From the NCBI RefSeq assembly GCF_002119725.1, contig NZ_CP021109.1, positions 1,736,001 to 1,800,000 of the forward strand: 64,000 bases of DNA, given 5' to 3'. Source of the stretch: Bordetella genomosp. 9 (GTDB lineage Bacteria > Pseudomonadota > Gammaproteobacteria > Burkholderiales > Burkholderiaceae_B). The position numbers and the translations under genes are program-made. Shown piece after piece: positions 39,215 to 49,089 of the stretch; position 1 is the stretch's first letter, and each line of letters opens with the position of its first letter. The notes under the pieces are model-generated. The model saw only the letters and a program-made list of their open reading frames with translations, was not told the origin of the DNA and searched no databases.

Positions 39215-39652
39215 ATGAGCGAACCATCCATCGCGGTTCGGACGGGGGACTGGGATCGGCTCCGGCAGGATGCGGCCGGCGTCCGGCACGCCGTGTTCGT
39301 CGTCGAACAGCGGGTTCCCGCCGAGCTCGAACTCGATGAACTGGATGCGGTGTGCCTGCATGCCGTCGCCTACGATGCCCAGGGCAATGTTTTGGGAACC
39401 GGACGCCTGCTTCCGGATGGTCATATCGGCCGCATGGCGGTGCATCGCCATGCGCGTGGCATGGGAGTCGGAGCCCGGCTGCTTCAGGCCCTGGTGGAAG
39501 CAGGGCGCGCGGCGGGGCATCGCAAGCTGGTCCTGAATGCCCAGACCCATGCGCGTGGATTCTACGAAGGGCAGGGATTCGTGGCGGAGGGCGACATTTT
39601 CATGGACGCCGGTATACCGCACGTGACGATGACTCGAGTGCTGCGCAACTGA
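39215..39652 (+). CDS. GNAT family N-acetyltransferase
   Basis: 145 residues with a single GNAT domain. The acetyl-CoA-binding motif is RMAVHRHARGMGVGARLLQA (Q/RxxGxG/A), and LNAQTHARGFYEGQGFVAEG is the C-terminal motif typical of ElaA/YjcF-like enzymes. The substrate is unknown. GCGAGGA precedes ATG 39215. It ends before a strong terminator shared with the convergent tRNA-Leu gene. Confidence 0.87.
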   Translation: MSEPSIAVRTGDWDRLRQDAAGVRHAVFVVEQRVPAELELDELDAVCLHAVAYDAQGNVLGTGRLLPDGHIGRMAVHRHARGMGVGARLLQALVEAGRAAGHRKLVLNAQTHARGFYEGQGFVAEGDIFMDAGIPHVTMTRVLRN

Positions 39653-39700
39653 TTCGCGCCGGTCCTTGGACAAACGCCCAGGACCAATAGCCCCAAAACG

Positions 39701-39730
39701 AAAACCCCCGCGTGTGACCGCGGGGGTTTT
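39701..39730. terminator. Bidirectional terminator between the GNAT gene and tRNA-Leu copy 1
   Basis: AAAACCCCCGCG, loop TGTGAC, CGCGGGGGTTTT. It is symmetrical and serves the GNAT gene on the plus strand and the tRNA on the minus strand. Confidence 0.9.
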
Positions 39731-39770
39731 CACATCATCGGCGCCGTCGCGCCGATGACGATATATCGGG

Positions 39771-39855
39771 TGGTGCCCAGGAGAGGACTCGAACCTCCAC
39801 ACCTTGCGGCACATGGACCTGAACCATGCGCGTCTACCAATTCCGCCACCTGGGC
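39771..39855 (-). tRNA. tRNA-Leu (CAG), copy 1
   Basis: The minus strand gives acceptor GCCCAGG/CCTGGGC, discriminator A and encoded CCA. The anticodon loop is TTCAGGT with CAG, a long variable arm follows, and the T arm has GTTCGAGTC. It is identical, base for base, to copy 2 at 41647-41731. Confidence 0.95.
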
Positions 39856-39899
39856 ATATTCGCAGCCGCCAGAAATGCGCGACGTCGAACAGGAGCGGG

Positions 39900-39928
39900 A
39901 TTATGCACATTTTTCGCTCGTGTGGCAA
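39900..39928 (-). promoter_or_regulatory. Promoter of tRNA-Leu copy 1
   Basis: On the minus strand TTGCCA (39923-39928), 17 bases, CATAAT (39900-39905), followed by a GC-rich discriminator (CCCGC), as in stringently controlled stable-RNA promoters. Confidence 0.7.
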
Positions 39929-40066
39929 GTTGCCAGCTTTTTCGGTGGATCGCGGATTCTTTGTTGAATCCCAGTCGCCCCTTGTGGCCGTGCCGTGTTG
40001 CCGGCCGGCCAGTAGCATTGTCAAAATGCCGCCATTCTTTTATTCGGACACGCCGGGCAGCAAGCC

Positions 40067-41446
40067 ATGATTGCAGATCGATCCATCGAACAGTGGTCCC
40101 AAAGCCATCCACTGCTCGAGGACCTTATCGCGTTGAAGCCGACGACATGGTTCAACCCGGCGGTGTCGCCGGCCCGTGAAGCGTTGCCGGACGTCGGTCT
40201 GACTGAGCGAGACGTGGCCGACGCCGGCGCCCGGTTGACGCGTTTTGCGCCGTACATCGCGCGCGTGTTCCCCGAGACGGCGGCTGCCGGCGGCCTTATC
40301 GAGTCCCCGATCCGGCCGGCGCCCCGAATGCAGGAGGCCCTTGCCGGACGTTACGGCGTGGACCTGGCGGGTCGGCTCTGGGTCAAACTCGACAGCCATT
40401 TGCCGATTTCCGGTTCCATCAAGGCGCGCGGCGGCATTTACGAGGTGCTCAAGCATGCCGAGGATCTCGCGCTGGCGCATGGGCTGCTGTCCAACGGCGA
40501 AGATTATTCGAAACTGGACAGCGATGCGGCCCGGGCTTTCTTCGGCCGGTTCCGGATTGCCGTCGGCTCTACCGGGAATCTCGGGTTGTCCATCGGCATC
40601 ATGGGCGCCACGCTGGGATTCCAAGTAACGGTCCATATGTCGGCCGATGCTCGGCAATGGAAGAAAGACAAGCTGCGCGCCCATGGGGTGAGGGTGGTGG
40701 AATACGCATCCGATTACAGCGCGGCGGTGGCAGAGGGCAGAAAACAGGCCGCCCGGGACGCGACGTGTCACTTCATCGACGACGAAAATTCCCGGAACTT
40801 GTTCCTGGGCTATGCGGTCGCGGCCGAACGGCTGAAGCAGCAGCTTGCGGCGGCCGGCATACGCGTGGACGCGTCGCACCCCCTGTTCGTTTATCTGCCG
40901 TGTGGCGTCGGGGGCGGGCCCGGCGGCGTGGCATTCGGTCTGAAGCTGGCTTTTGGCGACGCGGTGCACTGCATCTTCGCCGAACCCACGCATTCGCCCT
41001 GCATGATGCTGGGCGTCTATACCGGCCTGCACGACGCCGTGTCGGTTCAGGATTTCGGCATCGATAACGTTACCGCCGCGGATGGGCTGGCGGTGGGGCG
41101 GCCATCCGGTTTCGTCGGCCGCGCAATGCAGCGTCTGGTCGATGGCTATTTCACAGTTGAAGACGATGAACTGTACGCCCTGCTTGCGTTGCTGCGGCAA
41201 GCGGAAGGCATCGCGCTGGAGCCGTCGGCGCTGGCGGGAATGCCCGGTATCGTGCGCGTCATGATGCCCGATCAGGCGGCATATCGGACGCGCATTCACT
41301 TCGACGCGGCGGCACAGGCGAACGCGACCCACATCGCGTGGGCAACCGGCGGCAGTATGGTGCCCGAGGGCGAGATGGCGGCTTACCTGTCCAAGGGCGG
41401 CCGGATACTTGCAGAGACTGGGCACGACGGGCCCCTTGAACGCTGA
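40067..41446 (+). CDS. dsdA: D-serine ammonia-lyase
   Basis: PLP enzyme that turns D-serine into pyruvate and ammonia and so detoxifies it. The 459 residues match DsdA. The PLP lysine is Lys119 in SGSIKARGG, and the glycine-rich phosphate loop [20 protein letters not shown] follows. The C-terminus [17 protein letters not shown] is typical. No dsdC regulator or dsdX permease is adjacent. The gene lies between two identical tRNA-Leu genes on the opposite strand. Confidence 0.93.
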   Translation: MIADRSIEQWSQSHPLLEDLIALKPTTWFNPAVSPAREALPDVGLTERDVADAGARLTRFAPYIARVFPETAAAGGLIESPIRPAPRMQEALAGRYGVDLAGRLWVKLDSHLPISGSIKARGGIYEVLKHAEDLALAHGLLSNGEDYSKLDSDAARAFFGRFRIAVGSTGNLGLSIGIMGATLGFQVTVHMSADARQWKKDKLRAHGVRVVEYASDYSAAVAEGRKQAARDATCHFIDDENSRNLFLGYAVAAERLKQQLAAAGIRVDASHPLFVYLPCGVGGGPGGVAFGLKLAFGDAVHCIFAEPTHSPCMMLGVYTGLHDAVSVQDFGIDNVTAADGLAVGRPSGFVGRAMQRLVDGYFTVEDDELYALLALLRQAEGIALEPSALAGMPGIVRVMMPDQAAYRTRIHFDAAAQANATHIAWATGGSMVPEGEMAAYLSKGGRILAETGHDGPLER

Positions 41447-41528
41447 AGCGGTGCGTGGCCTGGCGCGGCAGCGGCCCGCCGGGCGGCGCTAAAAAAAACC
41501 GCGCCCGGGACCCCCCGATCTGAAAGCC

Positions 41529-41558
41529 GAAGAAAACCACGCCGAAGAAAACTACGCC
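41529..41558. repeat. Two-unit 15-bp tandem repeat
   Basis: GAAGAAAACCACGCC (41529-41543) is followed directly by GAAGAAAACTACGCC (41544-41558), one base different, and then a partial third unit AAAGAAAA. It lies downstream of dsdA. No function seen; probably local slippage. Confidence 0.6.
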
Positions 41559-41567
41559 AAAGAAAAA

Positions 41568-41595
41568 CCCCGCAGGCCATTTCGGACCTACGGGG
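41568..41595. terminator. Terminator of tRNA-Leu copy 2 and dsdA
   Basis: CCCCGCAGG and CCTACGGGG pair with one wobble or mismatch. The minus-strand side is followed by TTTTTCTTT, the plus-strand side by CTTTT. It lies between the convergent dsdA and tRNA-Leu copy 2. Confidence 0.75.
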
Positions 41596-41646
41596 CTTTT
41601 CGGAATACGACGGTCTTGTCGAAAGAACTCTTATCGAGAGAACCGT

Positions 41647-41731
41647 TGGTGCCCAGGAGAGGACTCGAACCTCCACACCTTGCGGCACATGGACCTGAAC
41701 CATGCGCGTCTACCAATTCCGCCACCTGGGC
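41647..41731 (-). tRNA. tRNA-Leu (CAG), copy 2
   Basis: Identical to copy 1 over the whole 85 bases including CCA; identity stops within a base or two of each end. The anticodon is CAG. It lies between dsdA and rnr. Confidence 0.95.
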
Positions 41732-41805
41732 ACTGTATTTTCGTTAGAATACCGCCTTTGCAATTGATTCCGCGGCGATTTCCTGCGAAAGCACAGAAGC
41801 TGCGC

Positions 41806-41834
41806 ATTATAAACAGGAATTCCGACTTTGGCAA
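41806..41834 (-). promoter_or_regulatory. Promoter of tRNA-Leu copy 2, overlapping the rnr start
   Basis: On the minus strand TTGCCA (41829-41834), 17 bases, TATAAT (41806-41811): near-consensus. The -35 hexamer lies on the start codon region of rnr, which begins at 41828 on the plus strand. Confidence 0.75.
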
Positions 41835-44299
41835 AACGATCGAGCGACGAAGCCAATAACAAAAACAAGAACAGACCGACGGTCGTGCCCGAGACGCCCC
41901 CCGATTTTGATCCCGACGTCCCGAGCCGCGAAGCCATCCTGCGCGCCTTGCGTTCCGCTGGCGCGCCGCTGTCCCCCGCGGAGCTGGCCGAGCGCATGGG
42001 GGTCCAGCGGCCTGAGACGCAGGTAGGTTTCGAGCGGCGGCTGGCCGCCATGGAGCGCGACGGCCAGCTGTTGCCCAATCGCAAGGGCGTGCTGCTGCTT
42101 GCCACCAAATTGGACTTCGTCCCGGGCCGGGTCCAGGGGCATCGCGATGGATTCGGTTTTCTCGTCCGCGACGACGGTGGGCCGGACATCTTCCTCTCGC
42201 CGCGCGAGATGCTCAAGGTTCTGCACGGCGACCGTGTGCTGGTCAAGCTCAGCGGCGAGTACCGGGGCAAGCCGGAAGGCAATATCGTCGAGGTCATCGA
42301 GCGCCGGACCAACAAGCTGGTGGGCCGGTTCCTGCACGAACATGGATTGTCCATCGTGGTGCCGGAAGACCAGCGCATCAAGCACGACATTCTGATCCCG
42401 CCCAGCGATACGAATGGCGCTCAGCACGGGCAGGTCGTGTCGGTCGAGATAATCGAGCAGCCGACGCGTCATACGCAGCCGTTGGGCCGCGTGGCCGAAG
42501 TGCTCGGCGAAATCGACGACCCCGGCATGGAAATCGAAATCGCGGTGCGCAAGTTCGACGTGCCGGTGGAATTTTCCGAAGCGGCGCGCAAGCAGGCGGC
42601 GCGCCTGCCCGACGCGGTCCGTAAGTCGGACCTGAAAGACCGGGTGGACCTGCGCGATATTCCGCTGATCACCATTGACGGCGAGGATGCCCGCGATTTC
42701 GACGACGCCGTCTACTGCGAACCCGTCGAGCTGGGCTCCGGACAGCGCAAGCGGCCGGCGTGGCGCCTGCTTGTGGCCATCGCCGATGTCAGCCATTACG
42801 TGCGGCCCAACGATGCCCTGGACGACGACGCGGTCGAGCGCGGCACGAGCGTCTATTTCCCGCGGCGGGTCATTCCCATGCTGCCGGAAACGCTGTCGAA
42901 CGGCCTGTGCTCGCTCAATCCGCACGTCGACAGGCTGGTGCTGGTGTGCGACATGGTCATTCCCGCATCGGGCGCGAAGGCCGGGACTGTGACGGCGTAC
43001 CAGTTCTACAACGCGGTCATGCATTCGCATGCGCGCACCACCTACACGAATATCTGGGCGGCGCTGCAGCAGCCGGGTGGCCCGGCGGCACAAGCCATGG
43101 CCGATGTGATGCCGCACGTGCAGCATCTGTACGAGCTTTTTCAGCTCCTGGCGCAGGCGCGCCGCAAGCGGGGCGCGATCGATTTCGACACGGTCGAAAC
43201 CAAGATTGTGTGCAATGAGCTCGGCCGCATCGAGCAAATCGTGGGCGTCGTGCGCAACGACGCGCATCGCCTGATCGAAGAGTGCATGCTGGCCGCGAAC
43301 ACCTGCGCGGCCGACTTCATGGCGCGCAGCAAGCACCCGGGCCTGTACCGCATTCACGAGGGACCCACGCCGGACCGCCTGCAATCCCTGCGCGAGTTCC
43401 TGCGCACCCTGGGTCTGTCGCTGGGCGGCGGCGATACGCCTACGGCAAAGGATTACGGCGAGTTCCTGGATAGTGTGCGCAACCGTCCTGATTATCCCTT
43501 GCTGCAGACCATGTGCCTGAGGTCGATGCAGCAGGCCATGTACAGCCCGGAAAACGTCGGCCACTTCGGTCTCGCATATCCGGCGTATACGCATTTCACG
43601 TCACCCATCCGGCGCTATCCCGACCTGCTGACCCATCGGGTCATCAAGGCCCTGTTGCAAGGCGGACGCTATGTGCCCAGCCTGGAAGACGAGCCGGTGG
43701 TCATCGGCCGCTCCCACAAAGAGCACGAGCATGCCATCTGGGAAAAACTCGGGCTGCTGCTGTCGGCCAGCGAGCGCCGCGCCGACGAAGCCTCGCGCGA
43801 TGTCGAAGCCTGGCTGAAGTGCTGGTTCGTCAAGGAGCGCGTTGGCGAGGATTTCAGTGGCACCGTGACCGGCGTTGCGAGTTTCGGCATATTCGTCACG
43901 CTCGATACCTTGCACGTCGAAGGCCTGGTGCACGTATCGGAACTGGGCGGCGAGTATTTCCAGTTCAACGACGCCTTGCACGAGCTGCGCGGCGAACGGA
44001 CAGGCATGCGCTATCGGCTTACCGACAAGGTCCAGGTTCAGGTCGCGCGTGTGGATCTCGAAGCCCGGCGTATCGAATTCCGCCTGGTCAAGGGCACCAG
44101 TTTCGAAGCGCTGCGCAAGGCAGCGCAGCGGGGGCCCGATGAACCGCCGCGGCGCATCAAGAAGGCGGCCGGCACCAAGCCGCAGGCGCTGAAGGGCCAA
44201 ACCGCCAAGGCGCGTCGCGCCGCCGCCAAGAAAGCCGATCGCGCGGCGGCCCGTCAGGCCCAGGCCGCCACCACATCCGCGGCGCGTAAGCGCCGCTGA
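41828..44299 (+). CDS. rnr: Ribonuclease R
   Basis: Processive 3'-5' exoribonuclease that degrades structured RNA. The 823 residues comprise an N-terminal winged helix ([20 protein letters not shown]), two cold-shock domains ([20 protein letters not shown]), the catalytic RNB domain ([19 protein letters not shown], with the metal-binding Asp cluster), an S1 domain ([20 protein letters not shown]) and a basic Lys/Ala-rich tail. The start is TTG 41828 with AGGA at 41815-41818; the first in-frame ATG is far inside the protein. It is followed by rlmB, 47 bases on. Confidence 0.95.
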   Translation: MAKRSSDEANNKNKNRPTVVPETPPDFDPDVPSREAILRALRSAGAPLSPAELAERMGVQRPETQVGFERRLAAMERDGQLLPNRKGVLLLATKLDFVPGRVQGHRDGFGFLVRDDGGPDIFLSPREMLKVLHGDRVLVKLSGEYRGKPEGNIVEVIERRTNKLVGRFLHEHGLSIVVPEDQRIKHDILIPPSDTNGAQHGQVVSVEIIEQPTRHTQPLGRVAEVLGEIDDPGMEIEIAVRKFDVPVEFSEAARKQAARLPDAVRKSDLKDRVDLRDIPLITIDGEDARDFDDAVYCEPVELGSGQRKRPAWRLLVAIADVSHYVRPNDALDDDAVERGTSVYFPRRVIPMLPETLSNGLCSLNPHVDRLVLVCDMVIPASGAKAGTVTAYQFYNAVMHSHARTTYTNIWAALQQPGGPAAQAMADVMPHVQHLYELFQLLAQARRKRGAIDFDTVETKIVCNELGRIEQIVGVVRNDAHRLIEECMLAANTCAADFMARSKHPGLYRIHEGPTPDRLQSLREFLRTLGLSLGGGDTPTAKDYGEFLDSVRNRPDYPLLQTMCLRSMQQAMYSPENVGHFGLAYPAYTHFTSPIRRYPDLLTHRVIKALLQGGRYVPSLEDEPVVIGRSHKEHEHAIWEKLGLLLSASERRADEASRDVEAWLKCWFVKERVGEDFSGTVTGVASFGIFVTLDTLHVEGLVHVSELGGEYFQFNDALHELRGERTGMRYRLTDKVQVQVARVDLEARRIEFRLVKGTSFEALRKAAQRGPDEPPRRIKKAAGTKPQALKGQTAKARRAAAKKADRAAARQAQAATTSAARKRR

Positions 44300-44346
44300 G
44301 CATCGGCCGCCCTGGCGGCGGCTTCTATCGAAGAGGTATTGGTTCT

Positions 44347-45084
44347 ATGGCGTCGACCCAGGTACTCGCAGGGTTTCACGCGGTGGTGGCGCGCCTGCGC
44401 CACGCGCCTTCATCCATCAAGGAAATCTATGTGGAAGAGACGCGTCGCGACAAGCGCATGGCGTCGCTCACGCAGCAGGCCGCGCAGGCGGGCTGCAAGG
44501 TGCATCCGGTGCCGTCCGAACGTCTCGACGGGATGGCGCGCGGCACCCGCCACCAGGGCGTGGTGGCCCTGGCTGAGCCGGCGCAACTCGCTGTCGATAT
44601 CGACGACGTCCTTGAAGGGATCGGGGGACCGGCCTTTCTTCTCTTGCTGGATGGGGTCACCGATCCCCACAATCTGGGCGCCTGCCTGCGTACGGCCGAC
44701 GCGGCTGGCGTACATGCCGTGATCGCCCCGCGCGATCGCGCCGTCGGTCTGAACGCGACGGTGCAGCGCGTCGCTTGCGGTGCGGCCGACACCGTGCCGT
44801 ACATCATGGTCACCAATCTCGCCCGCACGATGCGCGCGCTGAAGGATCGCGGGATCTGGCTGGTCGGCACGGACGACCAGGCCGGCACGCCGCTGCATGG
44901 CGTGGACGCGCGCCGGCCCATGGCGTGGGTCATGGGCGCCGAAGGGGAGGGGATGCGCCGGCTGACGCGTGAAACCTGCGATGAACTCGTGCATATCCCG
45001 ATGCTCGGATCGGTGGAAAGCCTCAACGTCAGCGTGGCGAGCGCGGTGTGCCTGTATGAAACCGTGCGCCAGCGCCAGGGGTAA
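44347..45084 (+). CDS. rlmB: 23S rRNA (guanosine-2'-O)-methyltransferase RlmB
   Basis: SPOUT methyltransferase that modifies G2251 of 23S rRNA. The 245 residues comprise an N-terminal substrate-binding domain (about 1-75) and a trefoil-knot SAM domain with [20 protein letters not shown] (motif 1), [12 protein letters not shown] (motif 2) and [20 protein letters not shown] (motif 3). It is paired with rnr, as in E. coli. The stop overlaps a TAAAAT box that may serve the next gene. Confidence 0.95.
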   Translation: MASTQVLAGFHAVVARLRHAPSSIKEIYVEETRRDKRMASLTQQAAQAGCKVHPVPSERLDGMARGTRHQGVVALAEPAQLAVDIDDVLEGIGGPAFLLLLDGVTDPHNLGACLRTADAAGVHAVIAPRDRAVGLNATVQRVACGAADTVPYIMVTNLARTMRALKDRGIWLVGTDDQAGTPLHGVDARRPMAWVMGAEGEGMRRLTRETCDELVHIPMLGSVESLNVSVASAVCLYETVRQRQG

Positions 45085-45123
45085 AATCGCTCGCTTACCG
45101 TATCTCCTTGGCGCCCCACCATC

Positions 45124-46368
45124 ATGGAAAAGTCCGGCTTCACCACCAGCATTCTGCATTCCGACCGGCGTGACGCCGTCGAGCACGGCGCCGTGCACAA
45201 GCCCATTCACGTCTCGTCGCAATATGGATATGCGGATGCGCATGAATTGGCCGCCGTGTTCCAGGGCAAGCCCGGCTATTCCTACGCGCGCCAGGGCACC
45301 CCGACGACCGCGGCGCTGGAATCGCGCATCACGAAGATGGAAAACGGCGCCGCCACGGTGAGCTTCGCGACCGGTATGGCGGCATTGGCAGCGGTCTTTA
45401 CCACATTGCTGCGCGCGGGCGACCATCTGGTTTCCAGTCAGTTCATCTTCGGCAACACCAACAGCCTGTTCGCAACGCTGGCCGAGCTGGGCGTCGAAAC
45501 GACCTTCGTCGATGCGACCGACGCCGAGCAGGTGAGGGCAGCGCTGCGTCCCAACACGCGCATGGTCTTCGTCGAAACCATTGCGAATCCCGGTACCCAG
45601 GTTGCCGATCTGCAGGCCATCGGCGCAATCTGCCGGGAGCGCGGCCTGGTCTATCTTGTCGACAACACCCTGACGTCGCCTTGGCTGTTCCGCCCCATCG
45701 ACGTTCAGGCGTCGCTCGTGATGAACTCCCTGTCCAAGTACATCGGCGGACACGCCAATGCGCTGGGCGGATCGATCACCGATACGGGGCTGTACGACTG
45801 GTCCAGCTATCCCAACATCTTCGACTCGTATCGCAAAGGCCCATCCACGGGATGGGGCCTTCTTCAGATCAAGAAGAAAGGCCTGCGCGATATGGGCGGC
45901 ACCCTGGCCGCGGAACCCGCGCATCGCATATCGGTTGGCGCCGAAACGCTGGCGCTGCGTATGCGCAAGCACTGCGATAACGCATTGGCGCTTGCGCGCA
46001 TGCTTTCCAAGCACCCCGGCGTCAGCAAAGTCTATTATCCCGGCCTGGAATCGCACCCGCAGCATGCCCGCGCGTCGCAGTTGTTCGACGGCCGTTTCGG
46101 CGCCTTGCTTGGTGTGGAACTGATCGATGGCATCGACTGCTTCGAATTCCTGAATCGGCTGCGCGTGGTGATCCTCGCCACCCATCTGGGCGACACGCGT
46201 ACGCTGGCCCTGCCCGCTGCGCACACCATCTATTACGAAATGGGTGCGGCTCGCCGCGCGCAAATGGGCATCGCGGACAGCTTCATACGGGTATCGGTTG
46301 GCATCGAGGACGAGGAAGACCTGCTCGGCGATTTCGACCACGCCCTGCGCGCCTGTATGGGCGCTTGA
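45124..46368 (+). CDS. Cys/Met-metabolism PLP enzyme (cystathionine gamma-synthase family)
   Basis: Fold-type I PLP enzyme of 414 residues. YARQGTPTT (54-62), [12 protein letters not shown] (80-91), the aspartate in [10 protein letters not shown] and PLP Lys205 in [10 protein letters not shown] are all in place. Candidates are O-succinyl- or O-acetylhomoserine sulfhydrylase (MetZ-like) or cystathionine gamma-synthase; sequence reading cannot separate them. A TAAAAT box at the end of rlmB (45083-45088) may be its -10 element. Confidence 0.87.
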   Translation: MEKSGFTTSILHSDRRDAVEHGAVHKPIHVSSQYGYADAHELAAVFQGKPGYSYARQGTPTTAALESRITKMENGAATVSFATGMAALAAVFTTLLRAGDHLVSSQFIFGNTNSLFATLAELGVETTFVDATDAEQVRAALRPNTRMVFVETIANPGTQVADLQAIGAICRERGLVYLVDNTLTSPWLFRPIDVQASLVMNSLSKYIGGHANALGGSITDTGLYDWSSYPNIFDSYRKGPSTGWGLLQIKKKGLRDMGGTLAAEPAHRISVGAETLALRMRKHCDNALALARMLSKHPGVSKVYYPGLESHPQHARASQLFDGRFGALLGVELIDGIDCFEFLNRLRVVILATHLGDTRTLALPAAHTIYYEMGAARRAQMGIADSFIRVSVGIEDEEDLLGDFDHALRACMGA

Positions 46369-46382
46369 AACGGAGGGCCGCG

Positions 46383-47063
46383 ATGCTGATACACATCGCC
46401 GAAGTATTCCAACCCGAAGAGGCCGCCGACATCCGGCGGCGCCTCGAAACCGCCGACTGGCGCGATGGCAAGATCACCGCGGGCTACCAGTCGGCGCAGG
46501 TGAAGCACAACCGTCAGCTGGCCGAGAACGATCCATTGGGGCAGGAGATCGGCAGCCAGCTGCTGCAGCGTCTGGCGGGAAACAACCTGTTCATGTCCGC
46601 GGCCCTGCCGCGGAAGATATTCCCGCCGCTTTTCAACCGGTATGAAGGCGGCGAAGCGTTCGGCTATCACGTCGACAATGCCGTGCGGCCCATTGCCGGC
46701 ACCGCCGAACGGGTCCGCACCGATCTATCCGCCACTCTGTTTTTTTCCGAGCCGGACAGTTACGAGGGCGGAGAGCTGGTCATCGATGACGTGTACGGGC
46801 CGCGTCCGGTGAAACTGCCCGCCGGGCACATGGTTCTGTATCCGGGAACGAGCCTGCACAAGGTCAACCCAGTGACGCGGGGCGCGCGCATCAGCGCATT
46901 TTTCTGGATACAAAGCCTGGTGCGTGAGGACGCCCAGCGCACGCTGTTGCTGGAACTCGACGTCGCCATCCAGCAGTTGAATCAAACCGTGCGCGACCAC
47001 CCTGCCATGACGCAATTGACCGGCGTCTACCACAACCTGCTGCGGCGCTGGGTGGACGTCTAA
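46383..47063 (+). CDS. PKHD-type Fe(II)/2-oxoglutarate hydroxylase (PiuC/YbiX-like)
   Basis: 226 residues. The 2-oxoglutarate dioxygenase facial triad is visible: His96-x-Asp98 (YHVDNAVR) and His159 ([10 protein letters not shown]), with Arg169 as the likely 2-oxoglutarate ligand. The family (PiuC/YbiX) is often linked to TonB-dependent iron uptake, but here its neighbours are a sulfur-amino-acid enzyme and HU. GGAGGG precedes ATG 46383. Confidence 0.9.
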   Translation: MLIHIAEVFQPEEAADIRRRLETADWRDGKITAGYQSAQVKHNRQLAENDPLGQEIGSQLLQRLAGNNLFMSAALPRKIFPPLFNRYEGGEAFGYHVDNAVRPIAGTAERVRTDLSATLFFSEPDSYEGGELVIDDVYGPRPVKLPAGHMVLYPGTSLHKVNPVTRGARISAFFWIQSLVREDAQRTLLLELDVAIQQLNQTVRDHPAMTQLTGVYHNLLRRWVDV

Positions 47064-47366
47064 GGTCGGCATGGGCCCCGTATCGCCGGCCATGCAGGCG
47101 TCCGCGGCGTTGTCGCGCGAAAGCCAGCAGCCATGCGGGTTTGCGGGGTTTTTTCTTGACAGTGCTCTGCCGGCGGTGCCTAATACGGCTCTGCGTCGCT
47201 CCTGGTTTGCCCGCTTCACGCCGGCAGGATCACGAGCGGCGTAGCAATTTAAACGTCGCGATTTTCGCGTTTCTCCAGGACGCGAGTCGCTCCAAGAAGA
47301 AGCCGTTCGACCGTCCGGCAGGCCGCCGCGCCGCCAGGACGCCATACCTGTGAGGGGTAATCCTGC
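47064..47366 (+). other. Intergenic region with the HU promoter
   Basis: 303 bases without a supported gene. TTGACA (47156-47161) is followed by CCTAAT/TAATAC at 47179-47186, giving a spacer of 17 to 19 bases depending on the hexamer chosen. A T-rich stretch (47149-47154) lies just before it. The rest up to 47366 would be a leader of about 170 bases for the HU gene. Confidence 0.55.
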
Positions 47367-47639
47367 ATGAACAAAACTGAGCTCATCGACCACATCGCCA
47401 CCAAGGCGGATATCTCGAAGGCGGCTGCCGGCCGTTCGCTCGACGCCTTGATCGGCGCCGTGAAGTCGACGTTGAAGAAGGGCGGCACGGTAACACTGGT
47501 CGGTTTCGGCACCTTCGCCGTTTCTTCGCGCGCCGCCCGTACGGGCCGCAACCCGCGCACCGGCGAAACCATCAAGATCAAGAAGGCCAAGGTGCCCAAG
47601 TTCCGCGCTGGCAAGGCGCTGAAGGACGCCGTCAACTGA
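47367..47639 (+). CDS. HU family DNA-binding protein
   Basis: Histone-like protein of 90 residues ([20 protein letters not shown]) with the beta-arm signature [20 protein letters not shown]. It bends DNA and compacts the nucleoid, acting as a dimer. GAGGGG lies about 15 bases before the ATG. It is monocistronic, as the tRNA-Val promoter follows. Confidence 0.95.
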   Translation: MNKTELIDHIATKADISKAAAGRSLDALIGAVKSTLKKGGTVTLVGFGTFAVSSRAARTGRNPRTGETIKIKKAKVPKFRAGKALKDAVN

Positions 47640-47749
47640 TTGTCCCGGCCGGCGCGCGCCGCCGGCGGTCCCAAGGACGTTGCCATCACGGCCATCGGCT
47701 TGAACCTGGTGACGCAGCGCCGAAACGCCGATAGTGTTGCCCCACGCGT

Positions 47750-47778
47750 TTGCGGACCTGCCGGCCGGTCGCTATAAT
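47750..47778 (+). promoter_or_regulatory. Promoter of tRNA-Val
   Basis: TTGCGG (47750-47755), 17 bases, TATAAT (47773-47778), followed by a GC-rich stretch. The start would be about 68 bases before the tRNA. Confidence 0.7.
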
Positions 47779-47852
47779 CGCCGGCTCGCGGTTGCGGATC
47801 GTCATTCATCCCGCAGCGCGTGGTTCTTGCAAGAGTGGCCCCACTCGAACGT

Positions 47853-47928
47853 GGGTGCTTAGCTCAGCTGGTAGAGCGGCGCCCTTACAAGGCGTAGGTC
47901 GGGGGTTCGAACCCCTCAGCACCCACCA
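47853..47928 (+). tRNA. tRNA-Val (TAC)
   Basis: Acceptor GGGTGCT/AGCACCC, discriminator A, encoded CCA. D arm GCTCAGCTGGTAGAGC. Anticodon stem GCGCC/GGCGT with loop CTTACAA, anticodon TAC. T arm GTTCGAAC. Confidence 0.96.
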
Positions 47929-48022
47929 CTCCAATTTCCCAAGTTCCCAGTTTCCGGTCATCCCGCAGACACGCCGACATCACAGGCGGTACACGCCTGG
48001 GTCTGCCAGGCCACACAGGGAG

Positions 48023-48499
48023 ATGCGCTTGGATCTGCTGATCAACATCGACGTCGACGACATCGCGCGGGCAGAGGCCTTCTATCGCGATGCCTTCGGA
48101 CTGCGCGCAGGCCGGCGCTTCGGCGCCGATGCCGTTGAAATGCTCGGCGCCCGGGTGCCTATCTACCTGCTGCGTAAGGCCGCGGGCACAGCGCCGGCCC
48201 CACGCCCGGCCGCCAAGCGCAGCTATGAGCGCCACTGGACACCCGTGCATCTGGACTTCGTGGTGACGGACTGCGATGCGGCTGTGGCGCGCGCCGTAGC
48301 GAGCGGCGCCAGGGTGGAGACGCCCGCGGCCACGCAATCCTGGGGCCGGATCGCCGGCCTGGTCGATCCCTTCGGCCACGGCTTGTGCATCCTTCAGTTC
48401 ATCGGGCGCGGTTACGATGCGATCAGCGATTGTGCATCGCCGCCACCTGGGCAAGGGCGGCCGGAAACCGACAATGCCGCGGCGCCGGGCGGCGAGTGA
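48023..48499 (+). CDS. VOC (glyoxalase/bleomycin-resistance fold) protein
   Basis: Single vicinal-oxygen-chelate domain in 158 residues: LLINIDVDDIARAEAFYRDA, then HLDFVVTDCDAAVARAVASG and GLVDPFGHGLCILQF. Members bind a metal and act on small substrates, as glyoxalases, dioxygenases or resistance proteins; the function here is open. ATG 48023 lies directly on AGGGAG; TTG 48029 is six bases after it and may be the true start. It is downstream of tRNA-Val on the same strand. Confidence 0.8.
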   Translation: MRLDLLINIDVDDIARAEAFYRDAFGLRAGRRFGADAVEMLGARVPIYLLRKAAGTAPAPRPAAKRSYERHWTPVHLDFVVTDCDAAVARAVASGARVETPAATQSWGRIAGLVDPFGHGLCILQFIGRGYDAISDCASPPPGQGRPETDNAAAPGGE

Positions 48500-48574
48500 T
48501 ACACGCATGCTCATTGCCTGGGCCCGCGGCTGCTTGCTGGCAGGCCGAACTGCAGGCTGCACTTGGATTCCACA

Positions 48575-49012
48575 TCATTTCGGGTCTCGCGGCGATGCTG
48601 GCGTCAAGGCATAGCCGATGTCGCCGGCCACGTCGCGCAGAATATTCTGCGCAAGATTGAAGGCCGTATTGGCCGCCGGCACGCCGGCATAGATCGCGTT
48701 CTGCAGCAGCACTTCCTTCAGTTCATCGGGCGTCAGCCGCGTGTCGTCCGCCGCGGCAAGGGCCGCCCTGACATGGAGCTCGAATTCCTCCCAGCGGCCC
48801 ATCGCCATGGTCGTCGTCAGCACCATGATGCGGCGGGTCTTGCGGGGCAAGCCGGGGCGGCTCCATATTTCGTCCCACGCGTAGCGCGTAATCAGGTTCT
48901 GGAACTCCGCGGTAAACGTCGTCGCGCGCGCCAGGGATCGTTCGACCCAGTCGTTTCCCAGCACTTCCCGCCGGTTGCGCAATCCCTTTTCGAAACTCTC
49001 GTCCTTGCCCAT
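48575..49012 (-). CDS. Carboxymuconolactone decarboxylase-like protein (PcaC-like)
   Basis: 145 residues of the CMD/AhpD-like all-helical fold. Blocks such as RNRREVLGNDWVERSLARAT, then EIWSRPGLPRKTRRIMVLTT and RLTPDELKEVLLQNAIYAGV match 4-carboxymuconolactone decarboxylase (PcaC), which works in protocatechuate breakdown. No other pca gene is here, so in this operon it may do another job. AGGAG precedes the start. It is the last gene of the LysR-associated minus-strand unit. Confidence 0.87.
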   Translation of the reverse strand: MGKDESFEKGLRNRREVLGNDWVERSLARATTFTAEFQNLITRYAWDEIWSRPGLPRKTRRIMVLTTTMAMGRWEEFELHVRAALAAADDTRLTPDELKEVLLQNAIYAGVPAANTAFNLAQNILRDVAGDIGYALTPASPRDPK

Positions 49013-49033
49013 GGCCTGCTCCTGAAAAGATGC

Positions 49034-49055
49034 GGGGCCGCTTGCGCGGCCCCGT
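49034..49055 (-). terminator. Hairpin after the Bug receptor gene
   Basis: CGGGGCCGC, loop TTGC, GCGGCCCCG. On the minus strand it is followed by CATCTTTTC, so termination is probably partial. It lies between the Bug receptor gene and the PcaC-like gene. Confidence 0.5.
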
Positions 49056-49089
49056 ACGATCGTTCTGTCCAGCCCGTGCCGGGCGGCGA

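Noticed and set aside
41529..41575. Tandem GAAGAAAAC-ACGCC units as a CRISPR or regulatory array
   Set aside because: Only two 15-base units without spacers; it looks like local duplication.
39771..41731. Genomic island integrated at tRNA-Leu
   Set aside because: No integrase, no mobility gene and no change in base composition that I can see; only dsdA lies between the tRNAs. Kept only as a duplication finding.
44303..44330. GCCGCC-CT-GGCGGC hairpin between rnr and rlmB as a terminator
   Set aside because: No T run follows, and rnr-rlmB are expected to be co-transcribed.
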